NCBI RefSeq assembly: GCF_036867415.1
Contig: NZ_JBAJHU010000001.1
Location: 124,001 to 188,000, forward strand
Length of the DNA: 64,000 bases
Direction of reading: 5' to 3'
Origin: Rossellomorea sp036867415
GTDB taxonomy: Bacteria; Bacillota; Bacilli; Bacillales; Bacillaceae_B
The stretch's first letter is position 1. Each line of letters starts with the position of its first letter. This document shows, piece after piece, positions 36,320 through 45,935 of this stretch. The position numbers and the translations under genes are program-made. Under the pieces are notes generated by a model. It made no database searches. It saw only the letters and a program-made list of their open reading frames with translations, and was not told where the DNA came from.

Positions 36320-36519
36320 TCTCTTAACTTCATTGTCTCATTTAAAATAGTATATAATATTTTTGTATTATTTAACCATTTTTGTAGGATTTATATAAGG
36401 TTTTGTCGAAGTATATATTTATTGTACAAATTAATCAGAAAGATAAGTCAGGATTTCCTCAGTTATGACATGTAACATTTTTATGATATGAAATTTCCCC
36501 TATTCATAAGGAGAATGAA

Positions 36520-37731
36520 ATGAGTAAAAGATCTGCAACAGAAACAATTCTAGGGTATGTTTATCAATTTGACTATACTATATTTAACCTCCTTAATTTG
36601 GATAATATGGAAGACTCAATTACAGTTGAAGGAATTGAGGATGTTGATGTTAAAACCTCAGACGAAGAAATGGCAATACAATGTAAATATTATGCAAAAA
36701 GTGAATATAATCATTCAATTATCGCAAAACCTATAAGGTTAATGCTTAATCACTTTCAACAAGTGAAAGAAGGAAATAAAAAGCAAGTCAACTACTATTT
36801 AAATGGTCACTACAAGTGTGGTCAAAATAAACTTAAAATGCCTATATCGGTAGAGTATCTAAAAAAACATTTCCTTACTTACACAAGCCAAAAAGTTAAA
36901 CATGAATATCATATTGAACTTGGACTTGACGACACAGACTTAGAAGATTTCATTCAAAAGCTTAATATTAATATCGATGCAGCTAGCTATGTTGATCAAT
37001 ATGATAAGATTATTGATTCACTTAAGAAGTTATTTAATTGTAGCAGTTTTCAAGCAGACCATTACTTCTATAATAATGGTCTGAAAGTAATTAAAGAACT
37101 GGCAATTCAGGATAGGATAGAGGATAGATACATATCTAAAAGGCAATTCTTAGATAAAATTGATAATAAAAATTTATTATTTAATGAGTGGTTCATTGCG
37201 TTAAAAGGAAAGAAGGAATTTTTAGCTAATCTAAGAAAAGAATACTTTACATCTTTAAATACATCTCCGTTTGAAAGATTTTTTTTAATTGAAATTGATG
37301 AGAGGAATTATTTACGGGCGGAATTTAAAGAATTACTATTCTTGATTTCAAGAAAATGGTCGAATTTTTCGAAGAGGGCTCAAACACCATTTTGCCCGTA
37401 TGTTTATATCCATAATATTCCTGATAAAGAATTAATCAGTCTTAAATCAGAACTATATAGAGAAGGGTTTAAAATATCAGATGGTTTTGATTTTTCAGGA
37501 GCTTCCTTTTCTCCAGAGTCAATATGTGAGTCAGCCAATCATTATAACCAAATAAAACTAAAAATATTGAACCAGATTGATTATCTAAACTTAACACTTA
37601 AAGAGGCAAATAAAACGAAAGAGGTTTATCAATTTTATATCGAAAACTCCTATTACACTAATACTCATCAAGAAATTAAACATATTAAAATTCAGATTGA
37701 TGAAATTAAGGATATAAAGGAGATTATATGA
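36520..37731 (+). CDS. DUF4297-family nuclease, partner of HerA
   Basis: 403 residues. The N-terminal nuclease core shows D41/D43 in GIEDVDVK and Q54-C-K56 in MAIQCKYY, the DUF4297 (Cap4-like) PD-(D/E)xK pattern, preceded by a GYVYQFDYT helix. The rest is helical, with a coiled C-terminus rich in Ile/Lys. AAGGAG precedes ATG 36520. The HerA gene starts two bases after its stop. DUF4297-HerA pairs are known antiphage systems in which the nuclease docks on a HerA hexamer and degrades DNA. Complete and likely functional. Confidence 0.85.
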   Translation: MSKRSATETILGYVYQFDYTIFNLLNLDNMEDSITVEGIEDVDVKTSDEEMAIQCKYYAKSEYNHSIIAKPIRLMLNHFQQVKEGNKKQVNYYLNGHYKCGQNKLKMPISVEYLKKHFLTYTSQKVKHEYHIELGLDDTDLEDFIQKLNINIDAASYVDQYDKIIDSLKKLFNCSSFQADHYFYNNGLKVIKELAIQDRIEDRYISKRQFLDKIDNKNLLFNEWFIALKGKKEFLANLRKEYFTSLNTSPFERFFLIEIDERNYLRAEFKELLFLISRKWSNFSKRAQTPFCPYVYIHNIPDKELISLKSELYREGFKISDGFDFSGASFSPESICESANHYNQIKLKILNQIDYLNLTLKEANKTKEVYQFYIENSYYTNTHQEIKHIKIQIDEIKDIKEII

Positions 37732-37732
37732 T

Positions 37733-39460
37733 ATGGCTGTAAAAGAAGTAAATGCAGAGGTTATAGCGGTTTATCCCAACAGAGTAAAAATAGTGGTAGA
37801 CGACTTGGAAAACTTCAGAATAGCAGATGAAACATTAAGGGTTGGATCATATTTAAGAGTAATGGATAACGAAAACTCAGTTCTTATTACTATAATAGAA
37901 AATTTTTCTATAGAGGTAACAAATCAAGGTAAAAGAGATTATATTATTGAATCAATACCTTTGGGATTAATAAAGGGTGACAAGTTTATTAGAGGAGGAG
38001 ATTCAATTGCTATACCTCCTAAAAAGGTAGAACCTGCAACAGAAGAAGAAATCAGAAAAATTTATAGTCACCCTTCTAATAATAATGAGGATCTTACCTT
38101 TTCTTCTTTATCAACTAACCGCAACGTCAGGGTACCGGTAAATGGTAACAAGTTCTTTAATAAACATATTGCAATAGTCGGTTCAACAGGTTCTGGAAAG
38201 TCACATACTTTATCAACAATTTTACAGAAAGCAGTTTCTGAAAAGATTGGTGAATATTCTTCCATAAACAATTCGCATATCATTCTTTTTGATATTCACT
38301 CAGAATACAAGTCGGCATTTCCTGACGCAAACTACTTTGATATTAATAGTTTGACCTTGCCTTACTGGCTATTAAATAGCGAAGAACTGGAAGAACTTTT
38401 TCTGGATACAGAAGCCAATGATCATAATCAAAGAAACGTATTTAAAGAAGCGATTGTACAGAACCGTAAACTAAAGTTGGGTGGGAGTAAGGAAGATAGA
38501 GAAAAAATACATTTTGATTCACCAGTTTTCTTCGATTTAGCAGAAATATTACAATACTTAAAATATAAAAATATTGAAAGAAAAAACAAGGATAATAATA
38601 TTAAATGGGAAGATGAAAATGGAGAAGAATTTACATTTTGGGAAGAAAGTCAACACAGACTGTTTAATGAAAACTTAAAGCCTGTCGGAACATCAGCAGC
38701 TGGCGTTAACGGAAAATTAATAAACTTTTTAAATCGATTAGAAAATAAAATTAATGATAAAAGATATGATTTTCTTCTAGGTGAAAAGTCTAAAAAGATT
38801 ACATTTGAAGACACTTTGAAGAATTTATTAGGGTACAACGACGGTTCAGAGTCAAATATTACTGTAATAGATTTAAGTGGAGTTCCATTTGAAGTTCTTA
38901 GTATTACAGTTTCGCTCATTTCTAGGATAATTTTTGAATATGGGTATTTCTATAAAAGATTAAGATGCGAGGAAAATCAAAGTGAAACGATTAATAATGA
39001 TGCTCCAATTCTCTTAGTTTATGAAGAAGCTCATAAATATGTTCCCAATAGTGATTTATCTAAGTACCGTTCCTCTAAAAGTTCAATTGAAAGAATAGCT
39101 AAAGAAGGAAGGAAATATGGAGTATCATTATTACTATCAAGCCAAAGACCATCAGAATTATCCGAAACAATTTTTTCTCAATGTAACAATTTTATAGCAA
39201 TGAGACTAACAAATCCACATGATCAAAACTATGTTAAGAAACTTTTACCCGATACATTAGGAAATCTTATTGAGAAAATGCCGTCTCTAAAAGCTGGTGA
39301 AGCACTACTAATCGGAGATTCGGTTGTTCTCCCATCTATCGTTCAGATAGATCAGTGTGAACTGCCCCCATCATCAAACGACATTCCTTATTGGGATTTA
39401 TGGAGAGAAGAATGGAAGAAATTAGAGCTAAAGCGAATTAAAGATGAGTGGTATAAGTAA
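37733..39460 (+). CDS. HerA-type hexameric ATPase/translocase
   Basis: 575 residues. The N-terminal beta-barrel HAS domain (about 1-95) is followed by Walker A GSTGSGKS (150-157), a Walker B-like LLVYEEAHKYVP, and the arginine-containing IAKEGRKYGVSLLLSSQRPSELSE typical of HerA/FtsK-like translocases. An insertion of about 110 residues with acidic/lysine-rich sequence lies between Walker A and B. It is co-transcribed with the upstream DUF4297 nuclease gene, with a 1-bp gap, and would supply the motor of that defence pair. Confidence 0.9.
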   Translation: MAVKEVNAEVIAVYPNRVKIVVDDLENFRIADETLRVGSYLRVMDNENSVLITIIENFSIEVTNQGKRDYIIESIPLGLIKGDKFIRGGDSIAIPPKKVEPATEEEIRKIYSHPSNNNEDLTFSSLSTNRNVRVPVNGNKFFNKHIAIVGSTGSGKSHTLSTILQKAVSEKIGEYSSINNSHIILFDIHSEYKSAFPDANYFDINSLTLPYWLLNSEELEELFLDTEANDHNQRNVFKEAIVQNRKLKLGGSKEDREKIHFDSPVFFDLAEILQYLKYKNIERKNKDNNIKWEDENGEEFTFWEESQHRLFNENLKPVGTSAAGVNGKLINFLNRLENKINDKRYDFLLGEKSKKITFEDTLKNLLGYNDGSESNITVIDLSGVPFEVLSITVSLISRIIFEYGYFYKRLRCEENQSETINNDAPILLVYEEAHKYVPNSDLSKYRSSKSSIERIAKEGRKYGVSLLLSSQRPSELSETIFSQCNNFIAMRLTNPHDQNYVKKLLPDTLGNLIEKMPSLKAGEALLIGDSVVLPSIVQIDQCELPPSSNDIPYWDLWREEWKKLELKRIKDEWYK

Positions 39461-39868
39461 TCAGGATATTGTTTAGATTATGATTAAACAATTGGTGCTT
39501 TCATAGGAGACGTATTTCGTCTTTTGGAGACCAGGTGACACTTAGCTCGGCCTAATTTTTGTAAAAGTACAATGAACCTGTCCCTGTCTCCCAAGGATTT
39601 TTAAAAGCCATTTTTAGGGGACAAGGGAGACCTTGTCCCTGGTTTTTTGGTGCTTATAGTACATCTGTCCCTTTGTTCCAGTTTATTTATAAATTATGAT
39701 TTTTTCGGAAAAACATCACATTGCGTATTGGGAGAGGTGGTGTTTTTCTTTAGCGCGTTTAAGTAAATTAGGACTTCCCATAGAGTTTAAAAAGTATTTA
39801 TAATATTTCCTCCACATAATATATTTTTCTGGTATGGTAATATTAGCCTATAAAAAGGGGGACTTTTC
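39461..39868. other. Gap with GGGACA-rich inverted repeats
   Basis: About 400 bp with no gene. It holds several short GGGACA/TGTCCC motifs (near 39570, 39618, 39660), one forming the terminator at 39618. Such CCTGTCCC-rich scraps are common between Bacillus genes. The promoter of the FRG gene should be at the right end, but no strong match is visible. Confidence 0.45.
39618..39648 (+). terminator. Intrinsic terminator after the herA gene
   Basis: GGGACAAGG-GAGA-CCTTGTCCC followed by TGG and six T. Confidence 0.8.
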
Positions 39869-40651
39869 TTGGAAGTGAATTCAGTATCAGAATATTTAAA
39901 TAAAATAAATGAAGTATTTAATTCAGGCCAAATAGAAAGAATATGGTATAGAGGACAATCTAAGATAAACGATAAATATAAGCTCTTACCTTCAATATAT
40001 AGAGAAACAGAACAAGAATATCTTGAATACGATTTGTTCTTAAGGTTTAAGGCTAAAGGCGTACCTTTTTTGAAATATAAGCCTGAAACAGAATGGGATT
40101 GGTTATTTCTAATGCAACACCATGGGGTACCCACAAGATTGCTTGACTGGTCAGAGGATGCATTAATAGCATTAGCATTTGCTGTAGAGAAAAGGACTAC
40201 AGGGGATAATCATGAAGAAGACGCTTGTGTATGGTTATTAAATCCTTTTGGACTAAATACACAGTTTAATGCTTTTAGAGATTATAAGTTTATTCCTAAT
40301 GTTGAAGAAGAACGAATTAAGGAACATTTTGGAATGAAACCAAAACATTTACTAACTGGTGCAGCAATGTATAACATGCAACATCCGATCTCAGTAATAG
40401 GGTCAATGAATAGTGATAGAATAATTTCTCAAAAAGGAGTCTTTACACTATTCCCTCAACCTTCTAGCGATTTAAAACCTTTAGAAGAAACTGAAAACCA
40501 TGATCAATTTCTTTATAGAATTGTAATTAAGAAACAAAGTATCGATAGAATAAAACAGGAACTAATTCGATTTGGTGTGAACGAGAATAGTCTCTACCCA
40601 GGATTAGATTCAATCGCTAAAGAAATTGAGCGTGAATTAAAAAATAAATAA
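39869..40651 (+). CDS. FRG-domain protein
   Basis: 260 residues. The FRG domain covers most of the N-terminal half: IWYRGQSKINDKYKLLPSIY, then FLMQHHGVPTRLLDWSEDAL and IALAFAV, its two signature segments. The start is TTG 39869 after AAAGGGGGA. FRG proteins occur widely in phages and defence islands and are suspected to be enzymatic, though the activity is not settled. Only 15 bp separate it from the DUF262 gene, so the pair is likely one transcriptional unit and possibly one system. Confidence 0.85.
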   Translation: MEVNSVSEYLNKINEVFNSGQIERIWYRGQSKINDKYKLLPSIYRETEQEYLEYDLFLRFKAKGVPFLKYKPETEWDWLFLMQHHGVPTRLLDWSEDALIALAFAVEKRTTGDNHEEDACVWLLNPFGLNTQFNAFRDYKFIPNVEEERIKEHFGMKPKHLLTGAAMYNMQHPISVIGSMNSDRIISQKGVFTLFPQPSSDLKPLEETENHDQFLYRIVIKKQSIDRIKQELIRFGVNENSLYPGLDSIAKEIERELKNK

Positions 40652-40666
40652 GAAGGAGGGAAACTC

Positions 40667-41764
40667 TTGTTTATTACAAAAAAAATAAGTTCTACTATAT
40701 ATGAGTGGTATTTGAACGATAAAGAAAATAAAATAGACTTTAATCCTGTTTATCAAAGGGTAAGTGGTATTTGGGCAATACAAAGTAAGCAATTATTAAT
40801 TGATAGTATTTTTAATAAATACGATTTACCAAAGTTTTATGTTAGTTATTTTTTTACCAGAGGAAATATATTAAATCCTGAGGAATATCTTTACGCTATT
40901 ATAGATGGTAAACAAAGATTTCATGCGATATTTGATTTTCTAGATAATAAATTCAAAACAAGTAAAAATTTCAATATTATTGATATGCCAGATTTAGAAG
41001 TTAGTAATAAAACATACAGTGAGATAGTTTACATGTACCCAGATTTAAGAAAATACTTTGAGCAATATATTTTAGATATAGTTTTAGTAGAAACTGATGA
41101 AAAGGAGAGAATTGAAGAACTGTTCTTACGTTTGAATGAAGGAAAACATCTTACTAATGCTGAAAAAAGATATGCTAAATATGGGTTTTTAAATGATGAA
41201 ATAAAAAAACTAGTAGAAGGTCATTTATTTTTTGAAATTCTGGAATTTAAGGACAAAAGATATGATTATTATGATTTAGCTTTAAAATTATTCTTAATCG
41301 ATTCTAATGAAATGAGTGCTATTGCTTTAAATAAATCTAATTTGGATAAAATTGTTGACACAGAAAGAGCCAGAACTGAAGAATTAATTTATAATTTAGA
41401 TAAATTTATTGTTAACTTAAATCATTTTAGTGAATTGTTCAATGGGACTAACGGGCTTCTAAAGACTAAAACTAACATACCAGTTTATTATTTGTTCTAC
41501 TTTCAATATGACCAAAATGAAAGTGCTGAAATTAGAAGCTTTATTAGTTATTTTGAGGATTTAAGGAAAGATAATAGGACTCTGGAGGATGATCAACTGA
41601 AAAACGAAACTTTATTGGAATTTGATTTGTTAAACCAGCAAGGTACTACAACTAAAGAATCTCTAGAGAATCGTCTGAAAATAATCCAATACTGTTATGA
41701 ACTTTTCAAAAATGGAAAACTTAACTTAAAAACAACTTTTGACTATTCATTCGAACTGGAATAG
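40667..41764 (+). CDS. DUF262-domain (GmrSD/ParB-like) protein
   Basis: 365 residues. The DUF262 domain is recognised from FNPVYQRVSGIWAIQSKQLL, YAIIDGKQRFHAIF and LFLRLNEGKHLTNAEKR; it is a ParB/Srx-like nucleotide-hydrolysing fold found in GmrSD type IV restriction enzymes. There is no C-terminal HNH (GmrD) domain, so an effector nuclease must be supplied elsewhere or not be needed. TTG 40667 follows AAGGAGGG. It is coupled with the FRG gene, a two-gene unit of likely defence function. Confidence 0.83.
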   Translation: MFITKKISSTIYEWYLNDKENKIDFNPVYQRVSGIWAIQSKQLLIDSIFNKYDLPKFYVSYFFTRGNILNPEEYLYAIIDGKQRFHAIFDFLDNKFKTSKNFNIIDMPDLEVSNKTYSEIVYMYPDLRKYFEQYILDIVLVETDEKERIEELFLRLNEGKHLTNAEKRYAKYGFLNDEIKKLVEGHLFFEILEFKDKRYDYYDLALKLFLIDSNEMSAIALNKSNLDKIVDTERARTEELIYNLDKFIVNLNHFSELFNGTNGLLKTKTNIPVYYLFYFQYDQNESAEIRSFISYFEDLRKDNRTLEDDQLKNETLLEFDLLNQQGTTTKESLENRLKIIQYCYELFKNGKLNLKTTFDYSFELE

Positions 41765-42184
41765 ATAGTAAGGTATTTCTGTAATTATTAATATGGCATG
41801 AAAAATAAAGTTTTACCCTACTAGTGTGTGTTTTTTATCTAACATTATTTAAAAGTAACTACAACAAATAAACTTGTTAATTGAGGAAATACTTCTCAAA
41901 TGCAGCATAGGGAAGGATTTCTTGCTTCCAAAATACAAGAACCGTTCTCGTGAATCATGGGGCCGGTTCTCTTGCTTCATTTTGCATAAATGTGGAAGGG
42001 GCATATCGCTCACACAAAATAAATTTTTTTCGCTAGTCTAGGATCTGTTTGCCTGCCAGAAGTTTAGGCCAAATAGTGCTTAAAAAGGTATGGAGGCAGC
42101 CTGATTAGCGAAGGGAAGATATAATCCAATAAGAAGCAACGCCTTAAACGTATATGGGCAGGAAGCATAAGAAAGGTTGATACG
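41765..42184. other. 420-bp gap, no gene seen
   Basis: Contains an imperfect hairpin near 41938-41972 (AGAACCG...CCGGTTCT), possibly the terminator of the DUF262 transcript, and then plain sequence leading to the cutC gene. No ORF with a ribosome binding site is present. Confidence 0.4.
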
Positions 42185-42865
42185 ATGTACATAGAATTTA
42201 TTGCGACAACGTTAGAAGATACTATTTTAATTGAACATTCCGGGGCAGATCGGATTGAGCTGGTATCCGCTTTAACAGAGGGCGGCTTAACGCCAAGTCA
42301 CTCCTTAATCGAAGCAGCAGTTAACCGTGTAAGTATTCCGGTCAATGTGATGGTAAGACCGCATAGTCAATCATTTTGTTACTCTTATGACGACTTTTTG
42401 ATCATGAAAAATGATATAAACATAATCCGTTCATTAGGTGCAAATGGTGTGGTACTTGGAGTGTTGAATGAGAAACATGAAGTCAACCAACACATGCTTG
42501 AAGAATTATTGGCTGAATGCAGTGGATTGGAAGTTACAATTCATCGGGCAGTAGATTGTACAAACAATCCCGTTCAGGCGGTTAAAACATTAGCTCAATA
42601 CAAAGAAATAACAACGATTTTAACCTCTGGCGGAAAGGGTGAATTTTCCGGACGCTTGCAAACCATACAGGAAATGAAAACAGTATGTGAACATATTTCA
42701 ATCTTGGTGGGAAGTGGATTAAATGCAAGCAATATTTGTTCTGTTCATTCAACAGTAAATACAGGCTATTATCATTTTGGTACAGCCGTGCGAAAAAATC
42801 AAAGTCCGATCGAAGGAATTCATCTGGAAAAAGCGAAAGAAATTGTTCAACTGGTAAAAGGTTGA
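42185..42865 (+). CDS. cutC: CutC family protein
   Basis: 226 residues with the CutC TIM-barrel pattern: FIATTLEDTILIEHSGADRIELVSALTEGGLTPS at the start (quoted in part, continuous), VMVRPHSQSFCYS, GANGVVLGVL, TIHRAVD, ILTSGGKGEF and HFGTAVR. The family was linked to copper homeostasis, but the biochemical role is uncertain. AGAAAGG precedes the ATG. It is a metabolic gene inside the defence island with its own terminator, so it may be backbone or cargo. Confidence 0.88.
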   Translation: MYIEFIATTLEDTILIEHSGADRIELVSALTEGGLTPSHSLIEAAVNRVSIPVNVMVRPHSQSFCYSYDDFLIMKNDINIIRSLGANGVVLGVLNEKHEVNQHMLEELLAECSGLEVTIHRAVDCTNNPVQAVKTLAQYKEITTILTSGGKGEFSGRLQTIQEMKTVCEHISILVGSGLNASNICSVHSTVNTGYYHFGTAVRKNQSPIEGIHLEKAKEIVQLVKG

Positions 42866-42876
42866 CAAGCATAGAT

Positions 42877-42936
42877 GAGAAAAGAAGCATAGGAAGAGTA
42901 TAGTGGGAAGGTTCCTGCTCTACTTTTCTCTTTTTT
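42877..42936 (+). terminator. Intrinsic terminator after cutC
   Basis: Outer stem GAGAAAAG/CTTTTCTC with an inner GGAA/TTCC pairing, followed by six T. Confidence 0.65.
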
Positions 42937-43039
42937 ATGAAGAAATGAACCACATCATCAACTTTGGTATGGGCCTGCCCTCCGGTACGGTGAAGCTTTA
43001 GTGTATTGGGGGTCAGGTCCGAAGTGCTACTTGTCTTGT

Positions 43040-43136
43040 CAGAAGAGGAAGTTAAAGTAGATTTTATGAGCTGCGTAAAATATTTCCTGATTTTATTGAT
43101 GTTGAGTTTGAAGGAGTTGAGGATAATGAATTATAG
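43040..43136 (+). pseudogene. EcsC-like 3' end remnant
   Basis: Reads FYELRKIFPDFIDVEFEGVE then DNEL and stop, matching the C-terminus of the EcsC-like fragment ending at 35791 (FYELRKEFPEIIDVEFEEVE). The nucleotide match covers roughly 43031-43150 against 35689-35803 with small indels. The rest of that gene is absent. The remaining gap to 43412 holds only a terminator and a GGGGCCTGTCCCCC-type scrap. Confidence 0.7.
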
Positions 43137-43161
43137 GGTGTTTCCGTAATGGTCTATAACA

Positions 43162-43197
43162 AAAAAAGCCTGTAACCAAAATGGTCACAGGCTTTTT
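43162..43197. terminator. Bidirectional terminator
   Basis: AAAAGCCTGTaACCA pairs with TGGTcACAGGCTTTT, with A and T runs on both sides. It separates the cutC side from the minus-strand zinc-ribbon gene. Confidence 0.75.
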
Positions 43198-43412
43198 AAA
43201 TATGATCGTGAAACAGTTATGCAAGCACAGCCTTTATCCAACGCCCGTACTATAATGCTCGCGGAATTGAATTATAGGGGCCTGTCCCCCGGCGCCAGAA
43301 TATCATCCCTATTATATATCTTTAATATAGTTTACCGTTTTACACATGAATCTAGTTGGATTTGATCGGCATGCGGGCAGTTGGCTACGAACTAAATAAA
43401 TAAACTTTTCAA

Positions 43413-45935
43413 TTACCTATTATCAATACTTTTACATTCCGGACACTTATGTTTCCGACGTACCATATTCCTGATCCCGGCTTGCCAGGAATGACCGCAG
43501 CGGCATGACCACCAGACAATTTTGTTCATACCGGGCGTGATTTTATGGGGAAGAAGCGGTTTGTTTTGCTGTTGATCCCAAAAAGACGCGATATCCGGAT
43601 GAAGGGTCTCTAGCGAGTTTGCCTCCTCTTTACATTGGGAACAGCCGGCTCTACCTTCATTTCTATGATGGATTTTCGCTTTCCACTCATGACCATTCGT
43701 GCATCGCCAGTAAATTTGTTTACTCGATCCTGGTACAACTTGCTGCGGTGTTAGTTCACCATTTTTCGAAGGATGCCATTCAGCTGCAATATCCGGTCGC
43801 ATAGCTGCAAGGCAATTATCGCTGCTTACCCTTTTTCCTGCGCAGTATGGACAGCCTACACCTTCGGCACGGCTTCCAATTCTGGCTTCCCATTCGTGTT
43901 TTTTATCACAGATCCACCATGCATATTTCCCTGATCCTGGAGACACATCGGTTGGCAATAAATCATGATTCTTCGTCGGGTGCCACTCTTTTGCCAGGTC
44001 AGGCATTAACACTTCGAGGTTATTGTCTTCTCCCACGCTAAAGCTATTGCAGAAAGGACATCCCCGCCCGGCAGCACGGTGAGAAACTCTGGTTTGCCAT
44101 TCATGGCCATTGTCACAATCCCACCAAACACGCAGCTGCGAACCTAATTTGATGGCTCTTGGATCAATGTTCTCATTTTTCGCTCCATGCCATTGATCAG
44201 CCAATACCTCATGAGAGGCAATACTTTGTTCTTCAATTTTCTGTTTGTACATCTCAATGATTTTCAGTTCATCACGATCAACATCAATGTCTAGTGTTTT
44301 TAGCTTAGAACCGGCATCCTCTTTCGTGAACAACGCCAGTGCTTTCAGACACATGCGGATGACATCTGAATAAGGGTCTTTCAGATCTCTGTGGATTTCT
44401 ATATATTTTTCATGGCGAGTCAGACCCGGTAATCCAGATTCTCTAATTCGAATGATGACAATATTTTTAGAATTTAAATAATCATTTTTAAGCTGATCAG
44501 ATTCCACCCTATCCTTATGGTAATAGACACCGTCGTACTCTATCGCTACACCGGCAATGGGGTCGAGGAGAGGTGCATATTTATTTGATAGATAAATGTC
44601 TACACTCTCTTTGGTGTCAGGATTATAGGCAAAAGCCCCTTCTATTTTAGGGAAAACCATTTTTAAGTAATAAAATAGTGCCTGTTCAGGAAAGGAAGTG
44701 GATTGATGTGAGCAGTAGCTGCATCCGTTGCCCCTATCCCGATAAAATACCGGTGCTTCCCAAGAATGTCCTTTTTCACAGATCCACCATACTTTTTTAG
44801 CTGAACGGGTCGTAACATCGTATGGTGTAATGTTCTCATTTTTAGAAGGGTGCCACTGTTTTGCAAGGTCGGGCCGTAGGAATGCCAGGTTGTTATCGTG
44901 TGTTACTTTTTGGCCTGCACAGTAAGGACATCCTGTTTTCTTTCTGGCACGGTCATTGACGGCTGCCCTCCACTCATGTCCTTTCCGGCACTTCCACCAC
45001 ACTTTCTTCTCTGTCCCGGATAATACTTGGGAAGGAGTCAGCCCTTCATTAAGATCAGGATGCCATTCCTTGACCAAGTCTGGATGGGTGGCAACAATGC
45101 TGTTCCCTTCGTTTGCTTTCCGTCTGTTACAGTAAGGGCACCCGAGACCATCCTTCGTCCGGTGACCGATGGTTTCCTCCCACTCATGTCCCTTACTGCA
45201 CAGCCACCAAGCTTTCCGTTTGGAGGTGAACGGCATGACTTCGGAAGGTATAAGATCAAGGTTCTTAGTTGGGTGCCATTCATCGGAAATGTTGGGATAA
45301 AGGATTGCTAAGTTATACTCGGGACTCGGCCTTTTCTTTAAGCAATAGGGACAGCCCTGCTGTTGGCTCCGAACTTTGATATTTTCCTGCCACTCATGAC
45401 CGTTTACACATAACCACCAAACCACTTTATTACTTAATGGCAAAAAATCTGATGGCTGCTTTTCATTATTATCAGGATGCCAGTCTATGGAAATGTGGGG
45501 GCATAATACTTCTAAGTTATTCTTATTATCGGCAAGTCTTCCAGAGCAATAGGGACATTTGGAACCAGCTGATCGTACGTTGATGCGTGTTTCCCACTCG
45601 TGTCCGCTTGCACAGATCCACCATGCTTTCTTATGGGAACCCGGAGAAACTGTTTCCGGCTGTTTAGTGTTCTTATCAGCATGCCATTCCTTTGCTAAAT
45701 CTGGAAACTTCCCTTTCAGACTATCTTCATATGTAACTTTTTTACCAGCGCAATAAGGACAGCCGCTCCCCTTTACTCTGTTAGAAAATGCAGCCTCCCA
45801 TTCATGAGAAGCGTCGCATATCCACCAGGCCTTGTCTTTCAAACGTATGTTGTTTGTTTCTATATCTACGTTTTTCCCGTCGTGCCACTGGGTCTTCAAT
45901 GAAGGATTTTTAGCGAAGATTTCTTCAAGATTCAT
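43413..45935 (-). CDS. Ten-repeat zinc-ribbon protein with central restriction-like nuclease
   Basis: 840 residues. Ten repeats of about 68 residues each contain EWHxxKN, W-W-x-C-x-x-GHEW and a C-P-Y-C knuckle (treble-clef zinc ribbon). Six precede and four follow a central domain (about residues 405-565) with TKESVDIYL, VAIEYDGVYYHK, DYLNSKNIVIIRIRE, a Vsr/DUF559-like PD-(D/E)xK endonuclease pattern. Ribbon sequences vary, so each could contact DNA independently. Repeat 6 has CSYC and repeats 9-10 CSQC/CPEC, conserving the ligands. GGAGATGTACAG precedes the ATG. It is transcribed alone, divergent from the five-gene module. Confidence 0.82.
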   Translation of the reverse strand: MNLEEIFAKNPSLKTQWHDGKNVDIETNNIRLKDKAWWICDASHEWEAAFSNRVKGSGCPYCAGKKVTYEDSLKGKFPDLAKEWHADKNTKQPETVSPGSHKKAWWICASGHEWETRINVRSAGSKCPYCSGRLADNKNNLEVLCPHISIDWHPDNNEKQPSDFLPLSNKVVWWLCVNGHEWQENIKVRSQQQGCPYCLKKRPSPEYNLAILYPNISDEWHPTKNLDLIPSEVMPFTSKRKAWWLCSKGHEWEETIGHRTKDGLGCPYCNRRKANEGNSIVATHPDLVKEWHPDLNEGLTPSQVLSGTEKKVWWKCRKGHEWRAAVNDRARKKTGCPYCAGQKVTHDNNLAFLRPDLAKQWHPSKNENITPYDVTTRSAKKVWWICEKGHSWEAPVFYRDRGNGCSYCSHQSTSFPEQALFYYLKMVFPKIEGAFAYNPDTKESVDIYLSNKYAPLLDPIAGVAIEYDGVYYHKDRVESDQLKNDYLNSKNIVIIRIRESGLPGLTRHEKYIEIHRDLKDPYSDVIRMCLKALALFTKEDAGSKLKTLDIDVDRDELKIIEMYKQKIEEQSIASHEVLADQWHGAKNENIDPRAIKLGSQLRVWWDCDNGHEWQTRVSHRAAGRGCPFCNSFSVGEDNNLEVLMPDLAKEWHPTKNHDLLPTDVSPGSGKYAWWICDKKHEWEARIGSRAEGVGCPYCAGKRVSSDNCLAAMRPDIAAEWHPSKNGELTPQQVVPGSSKQIYWRCTNGHEWKAKIHHRNEGRAGCSQCKEEANSLETLHPDIASFWDQQQNKPLLPHKITPGMNKIVWWSCRCGHSWQAGIRNMVRRKHKCPECKSIDNR

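Noticed and set aside
39560..39680. GGGACA/TGTCCC-rich stretch as an attachment site or insertion-sequence end
   Set aside because: No transposase or target-site duplication is nearby; the pairing best fits a terminator plus common intergenic scraps.
42185..42865. CutC as part of a defence system
   Set aside because: It has its own gaps and terminator, a conserved metabolic-type family and no linkage signal to its neighbours; treated as backbone or cargo.
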